Assembly (NCBI GenBank): GCA_029864465.1
Contig: JAOTTJ010000004.1
Coordinates: 1-33,064 of the forward strand
Direction: 5' to 3'
DNA: 33,064 bases
Origin: Gammaproteobacteria bacterium
Lineage (GTDB): Bacteria > Pseudomonadota > Gammaproteobacteria > Steroidobacterales > Rariloculaceae
The notes under the pieces are model-generated. The model saw only the letters and a program-made list of their open reading frames with translations. It was not told where the DNA came from and did no database searches. The first letter of the stretch is position 1. Each line of letters starts with the position of its first letter. Positions 9,183 to 18,060 of this stretch are shown in pieces. A program made the position numbers and the translations under genes.

Positions 9183-9914
9183 TCAGCTCGCCGCGGCAGC
9201 GCTGACACAACGAGCGATCCAGCGCGAGATATCGCCGATTTCCTCCGCGCAGACCATGTGCTCCATCGGATAGCTGTGCCACTCGACGGCGTAGCCGTGC
9301 GCCTCGAGAGAGCGCGTCGAATCGACTGCGAGCGCCTCTGGAATGACGGCATCGTAGCTACCGTGCGCCATGAAGATCGACGTATCGGCGTTCGCCGCAG
9401 CTCGCTCGGCCTCGAGGCTGCCCCGCAATGGCAGATAGGCCGATAGGACCATGATGCCGCCAAGCGTTTGCGCGTAACGCAGCCCCGTGTGCAGCGCGAT
9501 CGCGCCACCCTGTGAGAAACCGGCCAGAATGATGTGCCGTGCCACGACGCCGCGAGCAAGTTCCGCCTCGATCAACGTCGTTACATCCGCCTCGCTTGCA
9601 CGGATTCCTGCCTCGTCTTCTACACGGAAGCGATCCAAAGAGAGAATGTCGTACCAGGCGCGCATCGTCATACCCTGGTTGATCGTCACGGGGCGCACAG
9701 GCGCGTGCGGAAAGATGAACCGCGTCGCTACCGGCAGCGTCAACGCCGGCACGATGGGCTCGAAGTCGTGGCCGTCGGCGCCGAGCCCGTGTAACCAAAT
9801 GACGCTGAATTCAGGCGCCTCGCCGGTCGAAACCTCGACTGCGTCGAGCCGGCCCGTCATCGGGCTAGCGCCAACGGAGCCCATCCCGGCAGGATGCACT
9901 TGCATTTCTTGCAC
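9183..9914 (-). CDS. Alpha/beta hydrolase, phospholipase/carboxylesterase family
   Basis: VIWLHGLGADGHDFEPIVPAL, RFIFPHAPVRPVTINQGMTMRAWYDI, nucleophile elbow GFSQGG, C-terminal HMVCAEE. N-terminal start uncertain. Confidence 0.9.
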   Translation of the reverse strand: MQEMQVHPAGMGSVGASPMTGRLDAVEVSTGEAPEFSVIWLHGLGADGHDFEPIVPALTLPVATRFIFPHAPVRPVTINQGMTMRAWYDILSLDRFRVEDEAGIRASEADVTTLIEAELARGVVARHIILAGFSQGGAIALHTGLRYAQTLGGIMVLSAYLPLRGSLEAERAAANADTSIFMAHGSYDAVIPEALAVDSTRSLEAHGYAVEWHSYPMEHMVCAEEIGDISRWIARCVSAAAAS

Positions 9915-9930
9915 ATAAAATGTACCGTAT

Positions 9931-9948
9931 GCGCAATTTTATTCATAT
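9931..9948. promoter_or_regulatory. Possible ArgR-type box (one good half-site)
   Basis: GCGCAATTTTATTCATAT in the short AT-rich gap before argR; TTATTCA matches the right half of the ARG consensus, the left half is poor. Confidence 0.3.
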
Positions 9949-9960
9949 GACCCACTCCCC

Positions 9961-10431
9961 ATGCCGACTGCCGCCGCCCAACAACAGGCACGCCGCCGCG
10001 CCATTGCAGAGCTCCTCGAGCGCAAGAAGATCATGCGCCAGGTCGAGCTCGTGCGCTTGCTGCGCGACGCAGGCTTCGACGCGACGCAGTCTAGCGTAAG
10101 CCGCGACCTCAAGGACCTCGGTGTTGCCAAGCTCACGACGGGCTACGAGCTGCCGGCGGGCGATCAGGGACCTGGTGACGATGCGCAGGCTCTGCAACTC
10201 ATCGCGGAGTTCGTGCGCGAGCTCAAAGCCGCAGGCCCACATCTGCTCGTCGTCGCGACAGCCATTGGTGCAGCGCAGCGCGTTGCCGTGACGCTCGACC
10301 GCGTCGCCTGGCCCGAGATCGTCGGCACGTTGTCAGGGGATGACACGATCTTCATCGCCACGGCGGGTGCCGCGCAGCAGCGGCGCCTGGTCACGCGGTT
10401 GCGCGAACATTTAGGAAAGGCTACATCATGA
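9961..10431 (+). CDS. argR: Arginine repressor
   Basis: HTH region ATQSSVSRDLKDLGVAKL; C-terminal VGTLSGDDTIFIAT; first gene of the arginine cluster. Confidence 0.9.
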   Translation: MPTAAAQQQARRRAIAELLERKKIMRQVELVRLLRDAGFDATQSSVSRDLKDLGVAKLTTGYELPAGDQGPGDDAQALQLIAEFVRELKAAGPHLLVVATAIGAAQRVAVTLDRVAWPEIVGTLSGDDTIFIATAGAAQQRRLVTRLREHLGKATS

Positions 10432-11636
10432 GCTCCAATGCTTCACCGATCATTCTGGCTTTCTCAGGCGGTTTGGATACGTCGTTCTGTGTGCCCTGGC
10501 TCAAGGAGACCTACGACCGCCCGATCGTCACGGCAACGGTCGACACGGGCGGCCTCGATATCGCGGCCGCCGAGGCGCTCGCTGAGCGGTCCCGCGAGCT
10601 CGGTGCCATCGAGCACGTACTCATCGAGGCGCGCGAGGCCTTCTTCGACGAGGTCCTGAAGCATCTGATCATGGGCAACGTCCGCCGCGGCCAGCTCTAT
10701 CCGCTGTGCGTCGGCGCCGAGCGCGGCATTCAGGCGCGCTTCCTCGCCGAGATCGCCAGCGAGCGCGGTGCCGCAACGGTTGCGCACGGCTGCACGGCAG
10801 CGGGCAACGATCAGGTTCGCTTCGAGGTGATCTTGAAAACCCTCGCACCCGAGCTCGAGGTGCTCGCACCCGTGCGCGATCATGCCTGGGCCCGCGACGA
10901 TCAGGTTGCCTACCTCGCCGAGCGTGGCTTGTCAGCGCCGGCCAAGGGCTCGGCCTACTCGATCAACCGCGGGCTCTGGGGCGTGACGATCGGCGGCGCC
11001 GAGACGCTGACTTCGACGCAGAGCATCCCCGAGTCGGCTTGGGTGCTCAGCGCCGATGCATACAGCGATCCGCAACCACCCGAAACGCTGTCGCTGAGCT
11101 TCACGCGCGGCGTGCCGACAGCCGTCAACGGTGAGGCTGGGAGTCCGGTCGAGCTCATCGAGCGTCTCGAGCGGATCGGCAGTCGGTTCGGCATCGGGCG
11201 CGGTATCCATCTCGGCGACACGATCATCGGCACGAAAGGCCGCGTCGCGTTCGAGGCGCCGGCCGCGGACATTCTGCTGACCGCACACCGCGAACTCGAA
11301 AAGCTCACGCTCAGCGCAATCCAGCAACGCGTCAAGGAACCACTCGGTCTGATCTATGGCGATCTCATTCACGAGGGCAAGCAGCTCGATCCGGCCTGCC
11401 GGGACATCGAGGCGCTGCTCATGTCCTCGCAGCAACGCGTGACAGGCTCGGTCGAGTGCGAGCTGCGGCCCGGCAGCCTGTTCGTCAGCGGCGTCGACTC
11501 GCCGCATTCACTCATGGCAGCAAGCCGCGGCAAGTATGGCGAGGCAGCCGGCGAATGGACGCCGGCGGACGCGCTCGGCTTCTCGACGATCCTGTCGCTG
11601 CCGGGCATGCTCTACACACGAGCGCAGGGGCACTGA
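10428..11636 (+). CDS. argG: Argininosuccinate synthase
   Basis: AFSGGLDTSFCVPWL PP-loop; KGSAYSINRGLWG; ATGA overlap with argR. Confidence 0.93.
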   Translation: MSSNASPIILAFSGGLDTSFCVPWLKETYDRPIVTATVDTGGLDIAAAEALAERSRELGAIEHVLIEAREAFFDEVLKHLIMGNVRRGQLYPLCVGAERGIQARFLAEIASERGAATVAHGCTAAGNDQVRFEVILKTLAPELEVLAPVRDHAWARDDQVAYLAERGLSAPAKGSAYSINRGLWGVTIGGAETLTSTQSIPESAWVLSADAYSDPQPPETLSLSFTRGVPTAVNGEAGSPVELIERLERIGSRFGIGRGIHLGDTIIGTKGRVAFEAPAADILLTAHRELEKLTLSAIQQRVKEPLGLIYGDLIHEGKQLDPACRDIEALLMSSQQRVTGSVECELRPGSLFVSGVDSPHSLMAASRGKYGEAAGEWTPADALGFSTILSLPGMLYTRAQGH

Positions 11637-11637
11637 G

Positions 11638-12708
11638 ATGCGTTCAGTCGTCGTCGATAAAATCGCCTCGGTCGCGATCGCCAACGATCTCAGCCGCGAG
11701 GTTCGCATCAGCCCGACGATACCGTGCGAGGAAGGTATCCTCGTCGCCGTCGAGGTGCTGAACAACAAGTCGCGCTACAACTCCCTCGAGCTCACGAGTG
11801 GGCGAATGGCGCAGGTCAAACGCGGCGACGTCATCGTCGGCGCGCTCGGCCACCGTAAGGCCCTGTTCGGCTATTCCGGCCACCTGCCGGAGAAGCTCGC
11901 GCCTGGCGACACGGTGCAGATCTTGAACCTCGGCGGTGTCTTGGGTATCTGCGACTCGATCAATCCGACGCATGGCCAACCGTTCGACTGTCGCGTCCTC
12001 GGTGTCGTTCTCGAGTTCCCCTATCTCGGCGAGCGCATCGGCGTGCCGGCGCGTGTCGGCACGCAGCCTCTGGATCCATCCGCCCTCGTCAACGTCAAGG
12101 GCGTGCCCATCATCGCGATCGCGGGCACGTGCATGGATGCAGGGAAGACCGTCGCGGCCTGCGCGGCAATCAGCCGATTCCGGCACAACGGCCTCACGGT
12201 CAACGCCTTCAAGGCGACGGGTGTCGCGCTGCGGCGAGACATTCTCGCAATGGAGGATGCGGGCGCGTATGAGACGGGAATCTTCTCCGATCACGGCATA
12301 CTCGCAACCACGGCGGACAACGCCCCTGCGCTCACGCGCATGCTCATGACTACGCTCGCCGAGGGTAAGCCCGATCTCATCGTGTTCGAGCTCGGTGACG
12401 GCTTACTCGGCGCCTACGGCGTCGAAGCGATACTCAAGGATTCGGCCGTGCGCAATGCGCTGAGCGCCGTCGTGCTCTGCGCGAACGATCCCGTCGGTGC
12501 CTGGGGTGGCATCCAACTCCTGCGCAATACGTTCGACATCGAACCCGCCGTCGTCACTGGACCTGCAACCGACAATCAGGTCGGCATCGACATCATCGAG
12601 CAGCGTACGAACGTGCGCGCAGTCAACGCGCTGACGAACGGCGCCGAGCTCGGCGACCTCCTGCAGGAAATACTCGGCTTGACCGGTAAGACGGCCGCAC
12701 AGGCATGA
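11638..12708 (+). CDS. Uncharacterised P-loop protein X (BioD/DUF1611-C-like core) inside the arginine operon
   Basis: ATG 1 bp after argG stop, ATGA overlap with argC. P-loop IAIAGTCMDAGKTVAACAAISRFRHNGLTVNAFKATG resembles the dethiobiotin-synthetase-like / DUF1611 C-domain; distinct N-terminal region of about 150 aa. Confidence 0.7.
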   Translation: MRSVVVDKIASVAIANDLSREVRISPTIPCEEGILVAVEVLNNKSRYNSLELTSGRMAQVKRGDVIVGALGHRKALFGYSGHLPEKLAPGDTVQILNLGGVLGICDSINPTHGQPFDCRVLGVVLEFPYLGERIGVPARVGTQPLDPSALVNVKGVPIIAIAGTCMDAGKTVAACAAISRFRHNGLTVNAFKATGVALRRDILAMEDAGAYETGIFSDHGILATTADNAPALTRMLMTTLAEGKPDLIVFELGDGLLGAYGVEAILKDSAVRNALSAVVLCANDPVGAWGGIQLLRNTFDIEPAVVTGPATDNQVGIDIIEQRTNVRAVNALTNGAELGDLLQEILGLTGKTAAQA

Positions 12709-13769
12709 ACGCGACATCGATACCCGTCATTGTCCTCGGTGGCTCGGGCTACGTGGCCGGAGAGTTCCTACGCCTCATCGCCCAGCACCCGCGATTGCAC
12801 CTCGGCGCAGCGGTTTCGACGAGCGCGGCTGGCGAGCAGATCGGCACGGCGTTCGCCCATCTCGTACCGAGCTACGCGGAGCAGTGCTTCGTCTCGATCG
12901 ACACAGCTATTGCGCAGTTGTCCGACGCGCAACGATGGGTCGCCGTCTCGGCCGCACCCCATGGCGCATCCGCAGCGCTGATCGAGCGCATTCTATCGAG
13001 CGCCGAGTCCGCAGCGGTCGACGTTACCGCCGTCGATGCATCGGCCGATTTCCGGTTCCGCTCCGCGGCCGAGTACGAAGCCATCTACTCGACACCGCAC
13101 GGCGCACCGGCGCGGCTCGAATCGTTCCGCTGCGCCGTACCGGAGCATCTGGCAGAGATCGACACGCCGCACATGGCACAGCCCGGCTGCTTTGCCTCAG
13201 CCATGCTGCTCGCCGCCGTGCCGCTCGTCGCGAAAGGTCTGACCGAGCCGGACTTCTGCGTGAGTGCGATCACGGGTAGCACAGGAGCCGGGGGCACGCC
13301 GCGCGAGACCACGCATCATCCAGTGCGCCAGAGCAATCTCTTCGCTTACCAGCCGCTCGTGCACCGTCATGTGCCGGAAGTCCGCACGCTGACTGAAGCT
13401 GCCACGGGCCAGTCGATCGGCCTGCATTTCGTGCCGCATTCGGGGCCCTTCGCACGAGGTATCCACGCGACCGTATTCGCACCGCGGGCAACGAGCGCCT
13501 CGGCAGACGAGATTCGCGCCGCCGTCGCTGATTACTATCGCGACTCGCGCTTCGTGCACGTGCTGGATGCACCGCCGCGCCTGAAGGACATCGTCGGCAC
13601 GAATTACGCGAATCTGAGCGTATCCGCAGACGACGGCACGGTCAGCGTTTGCTGCGTTATCGACAACCTCGTCAAGGGCGCGGCTGGCGGTGCGATGCAG
13701 TGGGTCAACCGGCTTCTCGGCTGGCCCGACACCGAAGGCCTAGAGGCGACCTCGCCGGGGTGGATCTGA
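12705..13769 (+). CDS. argC: N-acetyl(acyl)-gamma-glutamyl-phosphate reductase
   Basis: VIVLGGSGYVAGEFLRLI nucleotide-binding start; catalytic AQPGCFASAM; SAITGSTGAGGTPRETTHH; C-terminal NLVKGAAGGAMQ. Confidence 0.93.
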   Translation: MNATSIPVIVLGGSGYVAGEFLRLIAQHPRLHLGAAVSTSAAGEQIGTAFAHLVPSYAEQCFVSIDTAIAQLSDAQRWVAVSAAPHGASAALIERILSSAESAAVDVTAVDASADFRFRSAAEYEAIYSTPHGAPARLESFRCAVPEHLAEIDTPHMAQPGCFASAMLLAAVPLVAKGLTEPDFCVSAITGSTGAGGTPRETTHHPVRQSNLFAYQPLVHRHVPEVRTLTEAATGQSIGLHFVPHSGPFARGIHATVFAPRATSASADEIRAAVADYYRDSRFVHVLDAPPRLKDIVGTNYANLSVSADDGTVSVCCVIDNLVKGAAGGAMQWVNRLLGWPDTEGLEATSPGWI

Positions 13770-14926
13770 TGAGCACGCCGCGCGCGCAACTGACCGAGGT
13801 TTATCCGATGCTGCCGTTCGAGCCGGTCTCCGGTACGGGCTTGTACCTGCGTGACGATGCGGGTCGCGAGGTTCTCGATCTCTATGCCGGTCATGCCGTC
13901 GCGGCATTGGGATACGGCCACCCGCGGCTCGTTCACGCTTTGGCGCAGCAGGCCGAGCAGCTCTATTTCCAGAGTAATGCCGTCAATCTACGAATTCGCG
14001 ACGCTGCGGCAGACCGCCTCGCCGCGTTCGCACCTGAAGGGCTCGACCGGGTGTTCTTCGTCAACAGCGGCGCCGAAGCGAACGAGAACGCGCTACGCAT
14101 TGCGCTGCGAGCCACCGGCCGGAAAAAAATCGTTGCGATCGAGCGCAGCTTCCACGGCCGCAGCGCCGCTGCGGCGGCGGTGACTTGGGGTGCAAAGGAT
14201 CGCTGGTACGGTTTCCCACGAACACCGATGGACGTCGACTTCGCGCCCCGCAACGACGTCGCCGCCCTCGAGGCGGCTATCGACGCCGACACGGCCGCGC
14301 TCATTATCGAGCCCGTACAAGGCCTCGCGGGCGCATTCGATTTCTCGCACGAGTTCATGACGGCGGCGCGCGAGGCTTGCACGCGCGCCGGGGCACTGCT
14401 GATTCTCGACGAGGTCCAGACGGGTGTCGGGCGGCTCGGCGAGCCGTTCGGCGCCGATCTCTACGATGTGCGACCCGATCTGCTCACGACTGCGAAAGGA
14501 CTAGGCGGCGGCTTCCCGTGCGGCGCCGTGGTCATGACTCAAGACCTCGCCGTCGATCTCAAGCCCGGCGATCTCGGCACGACGTTCGGCGGAGGCCCGC
14601 TCGCTTGCGCCGTTATCGAGGCAGTCATCGACACGATCGAATCCGACAACGTGCTAGACAACGTACGCGCAATGTCCGCGCTCGTACGTGAGACCTGTAC
14701 GCACGGCCCGATAACGGCTATCCAAGGCGCCGGACTGTTGCTCGGTCTCAAGACCGAGGTCAAGGCTAGCGCCGTTCGCAACGCGCTGCTCGAGCGCGAC
14801 ATACTCGTCGGCACGAGCGCCGATCCACACATCATGCGCCTGCTGCCGCCGCTGATTCTCAACGAGAATCACGTGGCGCGGCTTTCTTCCGCCCTCAAGG
14901 AGCTCAACGATGAATCGCTTCAATGA
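13769..14926 (+). CDS. argD: Acetyl/succinylornithine aminotransferase
   Basis: LYLRDDAGREVLDLYAGHAVAALGYGHP; FVNSGAEANENALRIA; LLILDEVQTGVGR; PLP-Lys TTAKGLGGGFP; ATGA overlap with argC. Confidence 0.92.
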   Translation: MSTPRAQLTEVYPMLPFEPVSGTGLYLRDDAGREVLDLYAGHAVAALGYGHPRLVHALAQQAEQLYFQSNAVNLRIRDAAADRLAAFAPEGLDRVFFVNSGAEANENALRIALRATGRKKIVAIERSFHGRSAAAAAVTWGAKDRWYGFPRTPMDVDFAPRNDVAALEAAIDADTAALIIEPVQGLAGAFDFSHEFMTAAREACTRAGALLILDEVQTGVGRLGEPFGADLYDVRPDLLTTAKGLGGGFPCGAVVMTQDLAVDLKPGDLGTTFGGGPLACAVIEAVIDTIESDNVLDNVRAMSALVRETCTHGPITAIQGAGLLLGLKTEVKASAVRNALLERDILVGTSADPHIMRLLPPLILNENHVARLSSALKELNDESLQ

Positions 14927-15911
14927 TCTCGCCGATTTTTCCGTCGCGGAAATCGACAGCCTGTTGGAACTCGCGCAACGCCTCGAGCGTGAGCCCGAGC
15001 CACGTGCGCTCGAGGGCAAGGTCATGTCGCTGCTATTTTTGAGCCCGTCGCTGCGCACGCTCGCATCGTTTCAGGCCGCAATGCAGCGTCTCGGCGGCGG
15101 CTCATTCGTGATCTCCCCGGACATGTCGATTCACGGCATCGAGACACGACCTGGAATCGTCATGGATGGCGTCGCCGCGGAGCACATTCGCGAGGCTGTG
15201 CCCGTTATCGCTTCCTACGGCGACGTCATGGGCATTCGCGCGTTCGCGGAACGGCGCAGCCTCGAGACGGAAATAGCTGACAAGGAGTTCGAGGAGCTCG
15301 CTGATCTCGTGGACACGCCGCTCATCAACATGGAATCGGCGATACAGCATCCCTGCCAGAGCCTGGCGGATTGGAAGACGATGGACGAGCTCGAAATTCC
15401 GCGGACGGGCGGGCGCTTCGTGCTGTCGTGGGCCTACCATCCGCGACCCCTGCCGCTCGCAGTACCCGCCGCGACGGTGAAGATGGCCGCGATGCGCGGC
15501 ATGGACGTCGTCGTGCTGCGCCCGGAGGGATTCGAGCTACCCGAGCCGATCATGGCGCAGGCGCGCACGCTCGCCCAGACGTCCGGCGGCAGCGTCTCGG
15601 AAACGGCCGAGCGCAGCGAAGCACTTCAGGGCGCACACGTGATCTACGCCAAGTCCTGGACCTCGACACAGCATTACGGCAACCGGGCCGGGGACCAGGC
15701 CCTGCGTGAAGAGCTCGTCGACTGGTGCGTCGATGAGCCCTGGTTCGAGACCGCGCAGGCCGATTGCCGCTTCATGCACTGCCTGCCTGTGCGTCGCGGT
15801 GTCGTTGTCGCCGACCGTGTTCTCGACGGACCGCGCAGCGTCGTGCTGGCCGAAGCGCGCAACCGAATGTATGCGCAGATGGCTGTGCTCCATCGAATGT
15901 TGAAAGGATAG
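14910..15911 (+). CDS. argF': N-acylornithine carbamoyltransferase (AOTCase/SOTCase family)
   Basis: SPSLRT carbamoyl-phosphate motif, MESAIQHPCQSLADW, WAYHPRPLPLAVP, FMHCLPVRR. Closer by eye to Bacteroides SOTCase than to ordinary OTCase. Confidence 0.87.
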   Translation: MNRFNDLADFSVAEIDSLLELAQRLEREPEPRALEGKVMSLLFLSPSLRTLASFQAAMQRLGGGSFVISPDMSIHGIETRPGIVMDGVAAEHIREAVPVIASYGDVMGIRAFAERRSLETEIADKEFEELADLVDTPLINMESAIQHPCQSLADWKTMDELEIPRTGGRFVLSWAYHPRPLPLAVPAATVKMAAMRGMDVVVLRPEGFELPEPIMAQARTLAQTSGGSVSETAERSEALQGAHVIYAKSWTSTQHYGNRAGDQALREELVDWCVDEPWFETAQADCRFMHCLPVRRGVVVADRVLDGPRSVVLAEARNRMYAQMAVLHRMLKG

Positions 15912-15916
15912 CGACG

Positions 15917-16858
15917 ATGTCACGACTGAGCGGCAGCGAACGCGCGATCGTAGTGAAGGCACTCAAGCATGCCGCGCCCTATATCCGCATGTACAAACAC
16001 AAGACCTTCGTGCTCAAAGCCGGCGGCGAGGCCTTTGTCTCGCCCGAAGCCACGCGCGCGCTTGTAGAGCAGATCGCGATTCTGCACGGCGTCGGTATCC
16101 GCATCGTGCTCGTGCATGGCGGCGGGCCACAGTCCACAGCGCTCGAAAAAGCATTGGGGATCAAGACCGAGTTCGTCGACGGGCGGCGCGTGACGAATGA
16201 GAACTCGCTCGCCGTCACGACGATGGTCCTTAACGGTCAGATCAACACGATGATCCTGGCCGCATGCCGGCAGGTGGGCTTAGCGGCCGTCGGCATCAGC
16301 GGCGTCGACGCCGGCCTTATCCGGGCACACAAACGCCCGCCGGTTCACCGCGAGGATGGAGAAACCATCGATTACGGCTTCGTCGGCGACATCGACGGCG
16401 TCGATGCGAGCGTTATTCTCAAGCAGCTCGACAGCGATCTCGTGCCGGTGATCAGCCCGCTGTCCGCGGACGAGAACGGCACGTTGCTGAATATCAACGC
16501 CGACACGATCGCCGCCGTCGTTGCCGCAGAGATCGGCGCCGAGAAGCTCATTCTCGCCACGGGCGCGCCCGGCATACTCGAGTCGCGCGACGATCCGCGC
16601 TCGGTGATCTCTTACATCGACATCGCGGGTCTGGATAAGCTGCGGGTTGCGGGCCGCATCGCCGACGGTATGTTGCCGAAGGCCGCGGCCATCGAACGAG
16701 CGCTGCGCGATGGCGTGCCGCGCGTGCACGTGATCTCCTACGAGCTGCCGGACAGCCTGCTGCTCGAAGTGTTCACCAACGAAGGCACGGGCACACTCGT
16801 TGTCACCGATGTCGAGGACCTGAGCCCAGCCGAGCAGACCGGTTCGGACGATGGCTAA
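15917..16858 (+). CDS. argB: N-acetyl(acyl)glutamate kinase, no fused GNAT domain
   Basis: FVLKAGGEAF, VLVHGGGPQ, LLNINADTIAAVVAAEIGAEKLILAT, ADGMLPKAAAIERAL; ends about 30 aa after the kinase fold. Confidence 0.92.
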   Translation: MSRLSGSERAIVVKALKHAAPYIRMYKHKTFVLKAGGEAFVSPEATRALVEQIAILHGVGIRIVLVHGGGPQSTALEKALGIKTEFVDGRRVTNENSLAVTTMVLNGQINTMILAACRQVGLAAVGISGVDAGLIRAHKRPPVHREDGETIDYGFVGDIDGVDASVILKQLDSDLVPVISPLSADENGTLLNINADTIAAVVAAEIGAEKLILATGAPGILESRDDPRSVISYIDIAGLDKLRVAGRIADGMLPKAAAIERALRDGVPRVHVISYELPDSLLLEVFTNEGTGTLVVTDVEDLSPAEQTGSDDG

Positions 16859-18059
16859 ACAACGGCTCTGGGATAAAGGCGGCGCGCTCGACGAGCAGAT
16901 ATTGAAGTTCACGGCGGGCGAAGATCACCAGCTCGACGCACGACTCGTCGCCTATGACGTGCTTGCCTCGACCGCACACGCGCGCATGCTCGCCGAGCGG
17001 AATCTTCTCAGCAGCGAGGACTGCGAAGCGATTTGCACCGGGCTTGCCGAGCTTGGCGAGGCGCACGCACGTGGCGAGTGGTCAATAGAAATCGAGGAGG
17101 AGGACGCTCATAGCGCGCTCGAGCGACGACTCATCGAGCGCATCGGCGAGGCAGGCGGACGCGTGCATCTCGGTCGATCGCGCAATGACCAGGTGCTGGC
17201 CGCATTGCGCTTGTATATGAAAGACGCTGCAGCAACCCTCGGTGCCGGCGCCTGTCGCGTCGCCAATGCGCTCGATGAAATTGCGCGCGAGCAGGGCACG
17301 ATTGCGCTGCCAGGCTACACGCACATGCAGCGGGCGATGCCGAGCACCGTCGCGCTCTGGGCGCAGGGCTTCGCCGCAGAGCTACGTGACGATGCCGCCG
17401 GCTTCGCACGCGCCTCAATCCGGGCCGATGCGAATCCGCTCGGCTCGGCAGCCGGCTACGGCACGCCCGGTGTCGATGTCGACCGTGAGGCGACGCGTGC
17501 GGCTTTGGGATTTGCCGCCACGCAGGAGCCCGTTACGGCCGTGCAGCTCAGCCGGGGCAAAGCCGAAGCCGCGTTGATTTTCGAGATCGCGCTGCTCCTG
17601 GGTGACCTCGGTCGGCTTGCAGCCGACCTGCTGCTCTACTACACGCAGGAGTTCGCCTTCATTTCGCTACCCGAGGACATGACGACGGGCTCCTCGATCA
17701 TGCCGCAGAAGCGCAACCCCGACGTGTTCGAGCTCATTCGCGGCGCAGCATCCGGCCCGGTCGCCGCGCTCGTGGAAAGCTTGAGCCTCACGACGAAACT
17801 CACCTCGGGTTACCACCGCGACTTACAGCGCCTCAAGGCGCCCCTGTTTCGAAGTATCGATATCGCCGAGGATGTTACGAGCATCATGGCCCATGCGCTT
17901 GTCGGCGTACGTTTTCGAGCCGATCGAATCGAGCTCGACGATACGCTTTACGCCGCCGAGCGCGCCAATGAGCTCGTGGTCCGCGAAGGTATTCCGTTTC
18001 GCGAAGCCTATCGCCGTGTAGCCGCAAAGCTCGCAGCCCGGACAGGGGGCAACGATTAG
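16851..18059 (+). CDS. argH: Argininosuccinate lyase
   Basis: VHLGRSRNDQV, LPGYTHMQRAMPST, fumarase/lyase signature TGSSIMPQKRNPD; 8-nt overlap with argB. Confidence 0.94.
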   Translation: MAKQRLWDKGGALDEQILKFTAGEDHQLDARLVAYDVLASTAHARMLAERNLLSSEDCEAICTGLAELGEAHARGEWSIEIEEEDAHSALERRLIERIGEAGGRVHLGRSRNDQVLAALRLYMKDAAATLGAGACRVANALDEIAREQGTIALPGYTHMQRAMPSTVALWAQGFAAELRDDAAGFARASIRADANPLGSAAGYGTPGVDVDREATRAALGFAATQEPVTAVQLSRGKAEAALIFEIALLLGDLGRLAADLLLYYTQEFAFISLPEDMTTGSSIMPQKRNPDVFELIRGAASGPVAALVESLSLTTKLTSGYHRDLQRLKAPLFRSIDIAEDVTSIMAHALVGVRFRADRIELDDTLYAAERANELVVREGIPFREAYRRVAAKLAARTGGND

Positions 18060-18060
18060 G

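Noticed and set aside
11536-11637. N-terminal extension of protein X in the ORF track
   Set aside because: Overlaps the argG 3' end out of frame and is Arg/Cys-rich; ATG at 11638 directly after the argG stop is the better start. The same reasoning applied to argB, argD, gspB and the CDF and aminotransferase starts.
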